DNA of 64,000 nucleotides from Paenibacillus macerans (GTDB lineage Bacteria > Bacillota > Bacilli > Paenibacillales > Paenibacillaceae), in contig NZ_JAMBOE010000004.1 of the NCBI RefSeq assembly GCF_023715465.1, positions 186,001 to 250,000 on the forward strand, given 5' to 3'. The position numbers and the translations under genes are program-made. Shown piece after piece: positions 34,548 through 43,438 of the stretch (position 1 is the first letter of the stretch; each line of letters begins with the position of its first letter). A model generated the notes under the pieces. That model was not told the DNA's origin, did not search any database, and was given only the letters and a program-made list of their open reading frames with translations.

Positions 34548-35915
34548 TTATTCCCCTTTTTGCAGGGCCGCTTCATGCTCCTTGGCGAAATCCTCCGGCG
34601 TGACCGCTTTGCCGAACAGCGCCTGAATCATGTTCAAGTGCGTTTGCGCCGCGTTTGGTTTCATTTGCACGTCGGCGAACAACGTCAGGTTGCTGGCATT
34701 ATTCAGCTCATTCAGCAGGTCGATGTACATTTGCGGAAGATCGGAGGAAGAGGTGTCCACTTTCGTGGCCGGAATAACCCCCGCCGTGCTGACCGATTCC
34801 GCGCCCCATTTGCCGATGAAGTACTCCACGAATTTTTTCGCTTCGTCTTTGACTTTGGAGTTTTCGGCGACGAACAAGCCTACGCCAGGACCGCCGACCC
34901 AGCTGTTGATGTCGCCTTTGCCGCCTTCTACCGTCGGGAATTTGAAGAAGCCTACCTTGTCTTTGAATTCCTGCGGTACGTCCGGATTTGACGTGAAGTT
35001 CGGAATTTCCCAAGTACCCATCAGGTACATCGCCGCTTTTTCGTTCATGAATTCGGACTTGCCTTCATCGTTGGATAAGCCGTTAAAGCCTTTGTTAAAC
35101 GCGTTCATATCCACCAGCTTTTGAATTTCCGCAGCGGCCTGGATCAGCGCAGGGTCTTCAAACGACCCGGAGCGGTCGATCGCTTTCTTGAGCGTTTCCG
35201 GTCCGCCGAGGCGATCCGCCAGATACATGTACCACAGCGAACCGGTCCAGCGGTCTTTGTTGCCGAGGGCAATCGGAGCCACGCCGTTATCTGACAACGT
35301 TTTCACGACTTGCAAAAATTGATCGTATGTCTGCGGCACTTGCAAATTGTATTTATCAAAAATCGCTTTGTTGTAATAAATCGGCGAAATGTTCAGTTCG
35401 ATTGGCAAACCGTACGTTTTTCCGTCTACGGCGTAAGCGTCTGTCGTGCCCGGAACGAATTTATCCTTCAATCCACCGTCCAGCAAATCGTCGAGCGGGG
35501 TAAACAGGTTTCCTTTGACGTACGGGTCCATAAACCCTGCCGCCCAGGTCACGCCGACATCGGGAAGCTCGTTGGAAGCGGACAAAATTTTCAGCTTGTT
35601 TTTGTACTGCTCGTTTTCCAGCACTTCCTGCTGAATCGTCACGTTCGGATGGTCGGTTTGATATTGGGTAATGATTTCGTTGACCAGTTTATTTTGCTGG
35701 GCCGAGCTGCCCTGCGGCCACAGATGCATGAACTTGATGGTGACTTTCTCGCCGTCCGCCGGTTTGGCCGCTTCGCCGCCGGCATTGGCGCCCGCATTTC
35801 CTCCGCCGCCGCTCGCCGCACCGCCGTTTGATTTCCCGCCGCAGCCTACGAGCACCAGCAACAGTGAAAGCGCGATCAAAAGGATTGATGCTGTCTTTTT
35901 GTTGGACATTTGCAT
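34548..35915 (-). CDS. CUT1 sugar-binding lipoprotein
   Basis: 455 aa. A lipoprotein signal peptide ends at the lipobox LVLVGCGG (Cys about residue 25), then a Gly/Asn-rich linker (to about residue 50) and an SBP_bac_1 fold: VTIKFMHLWPQGSSAQQNKL, YKNKLKILSASNELPDVGVTWA, DGKTYGLPIELNISPIYYNKAIFDKYNL. It binds an oligosaccharide outside the cell and delivers it to the two permeases. ATG 35915 has AGGGGGG nine nt upstream. A YesMN-type two-component pair lies upstream, beyond the IS remnant, and probably controls it. A cre-like box is at 35949-35962. Confidence 0.92.
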   Translation of the reverse strand: MQMSNKKTASILLIALSLLLVLVGCGGKSNGGAASGGGGNAGANAGGEAAKPADGEKVTIKFMHLWPQGSSAQQNKLVNEIITQYQTDHPNVTIQQEVLENEQYKNKLKILSASNELPDVGVTWAAGFMDPYVKGNLFTPLDDLLDGGLKDKFVPGTTDAYAVDGKTYGLPIELNISPIYYNKAIFDKYNLQVPQTYDQFLQVVKTLSDNGVAPIALGNKDRWTGSLWYMYLADRLGGPETLKKAIDRSGSFEDPALIQAAAEIQKLVDMNAFNKGFNGLSNDEGKSEFMNEKAAMYLMGTWEIPNFTSNPDVPQEFKDKVGFFKFPTVEGGKGDINSWVGGPGVGLFVAENSKVKDEAKKFVEYFIGKWGAESVSTAGVIPATKVDTSSSDLPQMYIDLLNELNNASNLTLFADVQMKPNAAQTHLNMIQALFGKAVTPEDFAKEHEAALQKGE

Positions 35916-35948
35916 TTGTTACATCCCCCTATCATTATTACGGTTTTA

Positions 35949-35962
35949 TGTAACCGCTTTAT
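35949..35962. promoter_or_regulatory. cre-like box upstream of the sugar-binding lipoprotein
   Basis: TGTAACCGCTTTAT matches the CcpA consensus TGWAANCGNTNWCA at all but the last two positions. It lies 34 nt upstream of the start codon. Confidence 0.4.
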
Positions 35963-36238
35963 CTGAATTCTAGCACCTTCGTTTTATTCCCATAAGATCA
36001 CGCTCATTAGCTAAAACTCCACTTTTTTTAGGTTGTTTCATATTATGAAAATATGTTCAAAAAGAGCAATATTCCTGCATGTAAAGACTGAGGTGGCTGT
36101 CTATGTATAGCATTCGTGTCTTGGTGTCCCTGCATGCTGCTTTGCACCATTATCCCTTTCGTTCAGTGGGCAGGGTTTGGGGGCTAGGGTAAGGGATTAA
36201 TAAGGAACAAATAAGGCGGTACAGGTGAGATGTTCGGC

Positions 36239-36290
36239 TTGAAAAAGGAACGTACGTTTGGTATAATAAAGAAAATCGAACGCACGTTCG
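36239..36290 (+). promoter_or_regulatory. Strong promoter with two LexA-like or TetR-like operators
   Basis: TTGAAA (36239-36244), exactly 17 nt, TATAAT (36262-36267). GAACGTACGTTT lies in the spacer (36248-36259) and CGAACGCACGTTCG just downstream of the -10 (36277-36290). Both fit the Bacillus LexA box CGAACRNRYGTTYC with one or two mismatches; some TetR operators look alike. Confidence 0.6.
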
Positions 36291-36319
36291 TAAATTCTTG
36301 ATTCGGAGGGCGAGTGAAC

Positions 36320-37096
36320 ATGGAGGTCAATGCGGGAACGGAACTTCAATCATTCAGCAACCGTTTTAACAGCGAGCATGCCTGCATGGAGGCGCTGATC
36401 GCGATGAAGTGGCCGAACGGCTTTGTCTGCCCGCGCTGCGCTCACACCCGGTGCAGCCATCTGACCTCCAGGCATATCCCCTTGTTCGAGTGCGGAAAGT
36501 GCAAGCATCAAACGTCGGCTTTGGTCGGCACGATTTTTGAAGGAACGCATTTGCCCCTGCTCAAGTGGTTCGATGCCCGGGAGCTGCTCTGCGGAGACGT
36601 GAAGGTGAACAGCGATCTGTACGGTCGCGATCCGTCCCGGTGTCAGCTTTCGAATCCGTATGCCACGGCGGTCATAGCGGGATGCACGGTCACGGAGTCG
36701 GGCGAGCCGGAGCAGGTCAAAATCCGCCTGGTACCGCATAAAAGAGGAGACGGACAAAGAGCAGACCGTCACGAACTCGCCGCGTTCATCAACGGGCATG
36801 TGGATGCCCGTATATCGGCAGTACAGTCGTTCCCTCTAGCCTTTCGTCTGTATGCACCCTTGCGGAAAGTGGTGAGAGAGGCGTGGGAAGCGCTGAAGAG
36901 TACGTATGGAGCCTTGGGACTGAAGCATCTGCAGGCGTACCTCAACGAGTATACCGGACGCCGCCAACTGCACCTGCCCGAAGCGAAAGAAACGATGCGG
37001 CAGAAGTTGCTGCGCATGTGTGTGGCGATTCCGGCGATCCCTTACCGCCTGCTGATCGCACGCCAACCGAATCAGCCCCTTGCGGCTGCGGCCTGA
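36320..37096 (+). pseudogene. IS1595-like transposase with internal deletion
   Basis: 258 aa against about 300-330 for the family. The N-terminus is the IS1595 zinc ribbon: FNSEHACMEALIAMKWPNGF, then VCPRCAHTRCSHL with CGKCKHQTSALVGTIFEGT and LPLLKWFDA. The helical linker and the first catalytic Asp region that should follow are missing; the text jumps to NPYATAVIAGCTVTESGEPEQ and VKIRLVPHKR, the middle of the DDE domain, and closes with GLKHLQAYLNEYTGRRQ. The frame stayed open across the deletion. ATG 36320 has GGAGGG nine nt upstream. Probably inactive. Confidence 0.7.
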
Positions 37097-37299
37097 TAGA
37101 AGTGCTTGAACGGTATATTGGCATTGATGCAAACGGATTATCTTTTTCTCCTGATTTTATCTTTTTCTCTGCTTCCCTGATCAAACGGGATAATCGTGCA
37201 AAGCGTCCGGATAGCGGATGTTGATCTGCCGCCCCCCATCCCATCGGCCTCTTCTGCCCTCACACTGTTAAGTTTATATAATTCTCCTACCTTTAGATA

Positions 37300-38085
37300 T
37301 CAAAAGTTCTTGACGCTGTTTCTATACTTGCTTGGGCTCATGCCTTCGAACGATTTGAACACCTTGATAAAATATTTGTCCGTTTGATACCCGACGCGTT
37401 CGGCGATTTCGCCGACGGGCAAGGACGTGCGCAACAGCAGTTCCTTGGCCCTTAGCATCCGCAGCCGGCTGAGGTACTCGCTGAACGTCATTTCCGTCTG
37501 TTCCTTGAACAAGACGCTGAAATAACTCGGGTTCAAATGCAGCATATCGGCCACCTGACGTAACGTCACCGGCTCGTGCAAATGTCCGTCCAAAAACCTG
37601 AGCGCTTCGCGGATCGATGGACTGTACCGGGTATCGGTCTCCTTCGTCTCCAGCAGCCGCGGGTCGACCAGCTTCTCCAGCGTTTCAATCCGGTGCCGGT
37701 CGTCCTCGATCGTCAGCGCCTGCTCCACGGCCTGCACGAGTTTATGCTTATCCACCGGCTTGAGCAAATAGTTGACGACGCCAAGCTGCATCGCTTTTTG
37801 CGCATAATCGAATTCCGGGTAGCCGGAAATGATGATCGCCACCGGTTTAAACGGCTTATGCTTCTGCTGCATTTCGATGAGCTCCAGCCCGCTGATACCC
37901 GGCATGCGAATGTCCGTGATCAGCAGATGGGCGGCGTGGTTTTCCAGCCACGCCAGCGCCGCCTGGCCGCTCTCCGCCGCTTCGATCCGGTAGCGCCCGC
38001 AGGACCAGGCCTCCAGCGTTTTGGCAAAACCTTGCCTCGTTCTCGGCTCATCTTCCACGATCAGAATCGTTTTGGAATGAATCAT
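37300..38085 (-). CDS. YesN-type response regulator, AraC output
   Basis: 261 aa. Receiver domain (about 1-125) with phospho-Asp in HLLITDIRMPGISG (about residue 57), acidic pair VEDE near residue 11 and Lys in NYLLKPVDK. A C-terminal AraC-type double HTH spans about 160-258: VTLRQVADMLHLNPSYFSVLF and GEIAERVGYQTDKYFIKVFK. Its ATG overlaps the kinase stop by four bases (38082-38085), so the two are translationally coupled. Expected to activate the sugar importer at 32747-35915, now separated from it by an IS remnant. Confidence 0.93.
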   Translation of the reverse strand: MIHSKTILIVEDEPRTRQGFAKTLEAWSCGRYRIEAAESGQAALAWLENHAAHLLITDIRMPGISGLELIEMQQKHKPFKPVAIIISGYPEFDYAQKAMQLGVVNYLLKPVDKHKLVQAVEQALTIEDDRHRIETLEKLVDPRLLETKETDTRYSPSIREALRFLDGHLHEPVTLRQVADMLHLNPSYFSVLFKEQTEMTFSEYLSRLRMLRAKELLLRTSLPVGEIAERVGYQTDKYFIKVFKSFEGMSPSKYRNSVKNF

Positions 38086-39842
38086 ACCGCTCCCCCATAT
38101 TCGCTCGGAATTTCAAAGCTCACCACCGTGCCCTCTCCCGGCCGGCTAAATACATCCAGCCCCGGCCTTGCGGCCTGTTCCTTATCAAAATAAAGCCGCA
38201 GCCGGCGCTGCACGTTAACGATGCCGAACCCGGTTCCTTTGGACGACAGGGCCGGACCGCCGTCCAGCGCCTGCCTCAGCTTGCGTAGCGTCTCCTCGTC
38301 CATGCCGGGGCCGTTGTCCCGAACCGTAATTTTTACGCAACCTTCCCGGCCGGAAGGCGATACGTTCACCGTCACCATGCCCTGGCCTTCCTTCGTCTCC
38401 ACGCCGTGCAAAATCGCGTTCTCCACCAGCGGCTGGATCAGCAGCTTGGGAATTTTCACGTTTCCGAAAGAGCCTGCTTCGATCGACCAGGTCAGCCGCT
38501 CACCCAGCCGAATGTCCATAAGCTGTAAATAATGCTCGACATGCTCCAGCTCTTCTTCGACGGTGACCCATTCGCCCTGATTCGGCCTGCTGATGATATA
38601 CCGGAACAGGCTGGACATGCTGACGACGAGGCCAGCCAATTCCTCTTCGCCTTTATCCTCCAGCGACCAATAAAAAGCCTCCAGCGTATTGAACAGAAAA
38701 TGCGGATTGATTTGCGCTTGAAGCGCTTTCAATTCCGTCCGGCTTTGCAGCAGTTCCTTCTCGTAAACGACGCGGATCAATTCGTTCATGTTGTCGACCA
38801 TTTGGTTGTATGTATTGTTCAGCTCGTTGATCTCCATCGTGTTGGAGAACATCGGGTTGGGCTGCAGCACCCCAAAGCGCGCGCCCCGCATCGCCTTGAT
38901 CAGCTTGAAAATCGGCCGGGTGATCATCGTCGACAGCAGCAGCGACATGATCAGGAACAGCAGCACCCCGATCGCGCCGGATACGAGCACGGCCGTGCGC
39001 AGGGCGGAAATCCCGCTTGTGACATAGCTGACCGGCGTAAAGAAAACGAGCGTCCAGCCGGTAGGCTCTGACTTTTGCTTCACCTCAATAAATTCTTGCC
39101 CGCCGATCGTAATGTTTTTCCCCTCGTTGGCAAGCAGTTCGGACAGATTCAGCGCTCCGGCCGACTGGCCGAAATTGGAAGCGATCGTGTGCAAATTGCC
39201 GTCAACCAGCAAAATATATTCGCCGCCGCCTCCGTTCATCTGTTCCTGGAGCTGGAAGTAGGTCCGGTCGATCCGCACCATCAGATATCCCCCGGACGAA
39301 AACCAGCGGTCAATCAGGCTGACGCGCCTTAACGCAAGCACCGAGCTTGGATCACGGGGATCGGCGCCGATCCAGACGAGCTCCCCTTTCCCCCGGTCGG
39401 CTGCGGCGATCCACTTTGGATCGATCGTGTCCTGCAGCGGAATATCGTTCAGCGGGAACAATCGCCGGTAATCGGTCGTATACAGCTCCAGCGATTTAAT
39501 CCCCGTGACGTACGACTGGTAGTTTCCCAGAATCGATAGAAGGGATTGGCGCGCGCTGAACGGCGTCTTCGTCCCCTCCACTTCGGACAGCAGCAGCTGC
39601 TGAATGCTGCCATCCGTCGCCACCTGCGTCGACAGCGTTTTGATCTGGGCGAGCAAAGCGTCAAGCCGGCCGTTAGCCTGCAGCGCGGTTTGGCCGATAT
39701 GCTTCTCCGCATTGGTCTCCAGCAAGGCGGAGCCCTGGGTGTAGGTCAGGATGCTGGCGAGCGTAAGCACGAGGACCATGGCAAGCATAAAGCCGACGAA
39801 AATTTGATTTTTTAAAGTGAACCACCTTTTCGGTCTTCTCAC
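38082..39842 (-). CDS. YesM-type sensor histidine kinase
   Basis: 586 aa. Transmembrane 1 about residues 15-35, an extracellular dCache-like sensor of about 250 residues, transmembrane 2 about 285-307, then HAMP. The His_kinase domain carries the phospho-His in LKALQAQINPHFLFNTLEAF, and the ATPase core has LIQPLVENAILHGVE, VRDNGPGMDEE and GTGFGIVNVQRRL. This group senses extracellular sugars, often with a binding protein, and pairs with AraC-type regulators. GTG 39842 lies ten nt after GAGGAG. First gene of a two-gene operon with the regulator. Confidence 0.93.
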   Translation of the reverse strand: MRRPKRWFTLKNQIFVGFMLAMVLVLTLASILTYTQGSALLETNAEKHIGQTALQANGRLDALLAQIKTLSTQVATDGSIQQLLLSEVEGTKTPFSARQSLLSILGNYQSYVTGIKSLELYTTDYRRLFPLNDIPLQDTIDPKWIAAADRGKGELVWIGADPRDPSSVLALRRVSLIDRWFSSGGYLMVRIDRTYFQLQEQMNGGGGEYILLVDGNLHTIASNFGQSAGALNLSELLANEGKNITIGGQEFIEVKQKSEPTGWTLVFFTPVSYVTSGISALRTAVLVSGAIGVLLFLIMSLLLSTMITRPIFKLIKAMRGARFGVLQPNPMFSNTMEINELNNTYNQMVDNMNELIRVVYEKELLQSRTELKALQAQINPHFLFNTLEAFYWSLEDKGEEELAGLVVSMSSLFRYIISRPNQGEWVTVEEELEHVEHYLQLMDIRLGERLTWSIEAGSFGNVKIPKLLIQPLVENAILHGVETKEGQGMVTVNVSPSGREGCVKITVRDNGPGMDEETLRKLRQALDGGPALSSKGTGFGIVNVQRRLRLYFDKEQAARPGLDVFSRPGEGTVVSFEIPSEYGGAV

Positions 39843-40006
39843 CTCAAAAGGTCTCCTCCCTGTAATCTTAAAATTGCAAAACGTCCACCAATAATATAAT
39901 CCAACCGCCTGGCAGACGTCAGCAAAATTTGTTCCCGACTGCCGAATCCCCCGTTATCCGGTATAATGGACGGTAGATTATATAAGCAATGATGGAGGGA
40001 GAAACC

Positions 40007-40738
40007 TTGAATTCCGTACAATCTGCCGCACTTACACCAGCCGTTTTTTTCGATCTGGACGATACGATTTATAATCATTTGCTTCCGTTTCGCGAAGCCC
40101 TGCAGGCGGTGCTGAACACCGGGGACGATTTTCCTTACGAACCCGCTTATCACCGGATGCGCTTTTACAGCGACCACCTGTCCGCCCTGGCCGGCGGCAC
40201 GCCTACCCATGGCCGGGAGCTGGAGGAAATGCGGACAGAGCGTTTCGTACGCTCGCTTGCCGAGTTCGGCGTCACGCTTACGCAGGAACAGGCGGCCGCC
40301 GTTCAAGCCGCTTATCTGGACCTCCAGTTTCGGATCCGCCCCTTCGACGGAGCATTTGAGCTAATCGGAAAGCTAAAATCGAGCAAAACCCTCGTTGGTT
40401 TAATTACCAACGGTCCGCCGGAACACCAATGGCGTAAAATCCGCGCGCTGGAGCTGGACCGCCTGATCCCCCCAGGGTTGATCTATATTTCCGGAGCCGT
40501 CGGCATCACCAAACCCGACCGCAAGCTGTTCGATCACGTTGCCGCAGAAGCTGGCTTAGCCCCGGAACAGTGCAGTTATGTTGGCGATTCATGGCGCAAT
40601 GACGTCGTAGGTGCCGCCGGTGCCGGCTGGCGGACCATATGGTTCAACCATCGGCAGGCGAAACCTGAATCGGCGTTTCGTCCGCACGAGCAGGCGTTCA
40701 GCTATGCAGACATAAACCGCCTCCTTCTTGGGGATTAA
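40007..40738 (+). CDS. HAD superfamily hydrolase (YjjG/nucleotidase-like)
   Basis: 243 aa. HAD motifs in order: I VFFDLDDTIYNH (nucleophile and acid Asp), II LVGLITNGPPEHQ, III GITKPDRKLFDH (Lys), IV SYVGDSWRNDVVGA. The helical cap between motifs I and II is of the C1 type found in phosphoglycolate phosphatase and pyrimidine nucleotidase relatives. The substrate is not predictable. TTG 40007 is chosen because GGAGGGA lies seven nt upstream, whereas the ATGs at 39989 overlap that site. A TATAAT sits at 39962-39967 as a likely -10. It is followed closely by the first ger operon but has its own start region. Confidence 0.85.
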   Translation: MNSVQSAALTPAVFFDLDDTIYNHLLPFREALQAVLNTGDDFPYEPAYHRMRFYSDHLSALAGGTPTHGRELEEMRTERFVRSLAEFGVTLTQEQAAAVQAAYLDLQFRIRPFDGAFELIGKLKSSKTLVGLITNGPPEHQWRKIRALELDRLIPPGLIYISGAVGITKPDRKLFDHVAAEAGLAPEQCSYVGDSWRNDVVGAAGAGWRTIWFNHRQAKPESAFRPHEQAFSYADINRLLLGD

Positions 40739-40776
40739 AGCCCGGCGCTAAAGCGCCAATCCCCTCCCCTCTCCTC

Positions 40777-40806
40777 GCATAGTTCCCCCGCAGGTTAGGC
40801 ACAATA
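40777..40806 (+). promoter_or_regulatory. Sigma-G/F-like promoter of the first ger operon
   Basis: GCATA (40777-40781), 18-nt spacer, CACAATA (40800-40806), near the forespore consensus GHATR / CATNNTA. It lies 31 nt upstream of the GerA-type start. Confidence 0.4.
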
Positions 40807-40837
40807 GAAGAAAATGCCTCATCAGGAGGAATTTTCG

Positions 40838-42346
40838 GTGTCATTCAACTTGTTTAAATTCCTGAAGAAAAAAGCAAACCAGCAGCAAGAAAAACTGAAG
40901 CAGGTGGAAACAGAACCTCACGTGAGCGAACCTCAGGCCCCCGGACCGCTTTCGCTCGACAACGTGCTGGAGGAATTCAACGGCTGTTCCGATCTGACCC
41001 GCCGTTCGCTTCCGCTCCTCAAGACGGAATTGGTCTATTTCAGCCATTTGATCGACAAACACGTCTTTGAACGCGATTGTTTACGGCCATTGGAAAATAT
41101 CCGGCAGGAGGAGCTTGGAACATTGCTGCGGCAATCCCAATTCAGCGAAGCGGGGGATGCCAAATCGGTCGTGAAGGGCATTTGCGATGGGGATGCAGCC
41201 ATTTTTGTACCGCAGGGCGTTTATTTGGTCCATGTGTACGGGCCGGAAACGCGCTCTGTCGAGCAATCGCAAACCGAATCGGTCATTGTCGGACCCCACG
41301 ACGCTTTTAATGAATCGCTGGACACCAACCTGTCCATTATCCGCCGCCGGATCAAGAGCAATCGGCTGAAGGTAAAACAGTTTGAAGTGGGCGAAATTCT
41401 TAAAACCAAGGTATGCGTTTTATACATCGATGAATTGGCGAATATGGATTATGTCAACCGGATGGCGGAACGAATTCAAAACGTTGAATACAGCGGCCTA
41501 TACGACAACAACATGCTCCTCCAGACGATCGAAGACTTTCCGAGCACGATATTTCCGCTATTTTTGACTTCGGAGCGTCCTGACGTAGCTGTATCCAAAC
41601 TGAATGAAGGCCGGGTTCTCGCCTTCATGGACCAAAGCCCGACCGTCGTTATCGGTCCGACCTCTGTTTTCGAATTTTTCACCTCCCCAGACGACTACTA
41701 CGGCCGCTGGGCGGTTGGAACATTTCTGCGGTTGCTCCGGTATGTCGCCTTTTTGCTTACGCTTTCCTTGACGTCCATGTATGTGGCGGTGACGACCTAT
41801 CATTATGAAATGATCCCGCAAAGCCTTATCGCTTCCTTAACCGAATCGCGCAGCCGCGTCCCGTTTCCGCCGATTCTGGAAGCCCTGCTGATGGAAACGA
41901 CGATTGAACTGCTGCGGGAAGCGGGCGCCCGCCTGCCTTCCAAAATCGGGCAGACCATCGGGATCGTCGGAGGGATCGTCATCGGGACCGCCGCCGTCGA
42001 AGCCGGGTTTACCAGCAACATTCTGATTATCGCCGTGGCAATGTCGGCAATCGCCTCGTTTGTCGTTCCCAGCTATACGATGAGCGGGACGATCCGGGTC
42101 ATCCGCTTCGGCCTGATTATTTTGGCCGGCCTTTACGGCAACTTCGGCTTTATGTTCGGTATCGCTCTGATGATTATTCACACCTCCAAGCTGACCAGCC
42201 TGGGGGCACCGTATACAATTCCCGCCGCGCCGATCAAGTTCGTCGACTGGAAGGACATTTTTATCCGCGGGCCCTTTTGGTTGTTGAGCAAGCGTCCGAC
42301 GCAGTCCCGCACCCCTAACGCGCACGCCAACAAAATGAAGAAATAG
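40838..42346 (+). CDS. GerA-type spore germination receptor, A subunit
   Basis: 502 aa. A hydrophilic N-terminal half (to about residue 285) includes IVGPHDAFNESLDTNLSIIRRRIKS and SERPDVAVSKLNEGRVLAFMDQSPTVVIGPT, the two most conserved GerA blocks. Four to five membrane helices follow, with VPFPPILEALLMETTIELLREAGARLP and GIVGGIVIGTAAVEAG. The protein sits in the inner spore membrane, senses nutrients with the B and C subunits and forms the germinant ion channel part. GTG 40838 follows AGGAGGAA at seven nt; an earlier ATG (40814) overlaps that site. First of three genes packed with no gaps. Confidence 0.93.
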   Translation: MSFNLFKFLKKKANQQQEKLKQVETEPHVSEPQAPGPLSLDNVLEEFNGCSDLTRRSLPLLKTELVYFSHLIDKHVFERDCLRPLENIRQEELGTLLRQSQFSEAGDAKSVVKGICDGDAAIFVPQGVYLVHVYGPETRSVEQSQTESVIVGPHDAFNESLDTNLSIIRRRIKSNRLKVKQFEVGEILKTKVCVLYIDELANMDYVNRMAERIQNVEYSGLYDNNMLLQTIEDFPSTIFPLFLTSERPDVAVSKLNEGRVLAFMDQSPTVVIGPTSVFEFFTSPDDYYGRWAVGTFLRLLRYVAFLLTLSLTSMYVAVTTYHYEMIPQSLIASLTESRSRVPFPPILEALLMETTIELLREAGARLPSKIGQTIGIVGGIVIGTAAVEAGFTSNILIIAVAMSAIASFVVPSYTMSGTIRVIRFGLIILAGLYGNFGFMFGIALMIIHTSKLTSLGAPYTIPAAPIKFVDWKDIFIRGPFWLLSKRPTQSRTPNAHANKMKK

Positions 42347-43438
42347 GTGACCTTCTTGGCACAGGAAAAGCTGCATCGATTCCATCTTATGTTAATGGTG
42401 CTCAATACCCAAAGCGGAATTGCCCTGTTCACGCTGCCGCGGATCACCGCGCATCACTTCGGGACCAACGGTTGGCTTGCGATCGTTATCGTATTCCTGT
42501 TTGTCGCCCTTAACACAATGTTGATTTCGGCGGTATACCGTCTGGGGCGCGGGACGTCCATATTCGAGATCCTCCGGAATTCACTGCCGCGCGCCATTTT
42601 ATATCCGCTTTATTTGCTGATTGCAAGCAATTTTGCTATGTTGGGCTGCCTTGTGATCAAGCAGTATTCGATGATTTATCAGCTGATGATTTTCCCAACG
42701 ACTCCGGACATCGTGCTGAAGGTGTTTGTGGACATTCTGGTGTTTTTGTATATTGCCAAGGGGATCTACAACATGTCGAAAGCCAACATATTTTTTGTAG
42801 TAATCCTTCTGGTTCAATTGCCGCTAACCTTTTTCTTCACCCCAGATTTTGATTGGGTACGATTAACGCCGTTTCTGTTCCAGGGAGGCAAGGACATGGC
42901 GGAAGGTTTTTTGTTTGTATACCAAACGTATCTCGGCTACGAACTGACGTTGTTTTTGTTCCCGTATGCGGAAAAAACGACAAAATGGCTAAAATATGTT
43001 CACTTCGCGAATACCCTCTCCATGGCGATTTACCTGATCATCACGGTTATGGTCTTCGGCTTTTTTAATGTTCACGAACTGAACTTTTCAGCGTTCCCTA
43101 TCCTGGACATGTTTGGCTATTTAAAATTTCCGTTTATCGAGCGGATTCACAACTTTTTATTGAGCATGTTCCTGTTTTCGGTAGTACATACGGGAGCGAT
43201 GTACTATTGGGCGAGTAAAGCCCTGGTTAAGCAAGTTTTTCCCCGGATTCCGCCTAAGCTGTTATTGGCTCTCACCATGGCGGCTACCCTCGTGGTTAGT
43301 CTTACACCGGATACGCTGATGGAGGTGGAATGGTGGCTTCGGAATATAACCTTAGTCCAGCTCGTTTTTTCCGTCGGCTTTCCGCTGCTGTTGATTTTGC
43401 TGCTGCTCATTCAAAGGAGGGGGAAAAAGCATGCGTAA
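42347..43438 (+). CDS. GerB-type spore germination receptor, B subunit
   Basis: 363 aa with ten membrane helices, APC-superfamily fold. N-terminal FHLMLMVLNTQSGIALFTLPRITAHHFGTNGWLAIVI is the ligand-site region of GerB proteins. It binds the germinant (amino acid or sugar); the ligand is unknown. GTG 42347 touches the gerA stop; TTG 42356, preceded by AGGTGA, may be the real start. The 3' end overlaps the C-subunit gene by eight bases, so all three are co-translated. Confidence 0.9.
   Translation: MTFLAQEKLHRFHLMLMVLNTQSGIALFTLPRITAHHFGTNGWLAIVIVFLFVALNTMLISAVYRLGRGTSIFEILRNSLPRAILYPLYLLIASNFAMLGCLVIKQYSMIYQLMIFPTTPDIVLKVFVDILVFLYIAKGIYNMSKANIFFVVILLVQLPLTFFFTPDFDWVRLTPFLFQGGKDMAEGFLFVYQTYLGYELTLFLFPYAEKTTKWLKYVHFANTLSMAIYLIITVMVFGFFNVHELNFSAFPILDMFGYLKFPFIERIHNFLLSMFLFSVVHTGAMYYWASKALVKQVFPRIPPKLLLALTMAATLVVSLTPDTLMEVEWWLRNITLVQLVFSVGFPLLLILLLLIQRRGKKHA

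Larger units (their letters stand above)
36140..37207. mobile_element. Degenerate IS1595-like element
   Basis: About 1.07 kb bounded by imperfect inverted ends: CTTTGCACCATTATCCCTTT (36140 on) and, reversed, CTTTGCACGATTATCCCGTT (37207 down). It encloses a promoter and a transposase-like gene with a deleted middle. The same ends occur as a 67-bp palindrome inside the MITE-like element at 15742-15925. I see no target duplication. Confidence 0.5.

Noticed and set aside
36320..37096. Intact transposase
   Set aside because: The zinc ribbon joins directly to the middle of the DDE domain; the first catalytic Asp region is absent, so it was called a pseudogene despite an open frame.
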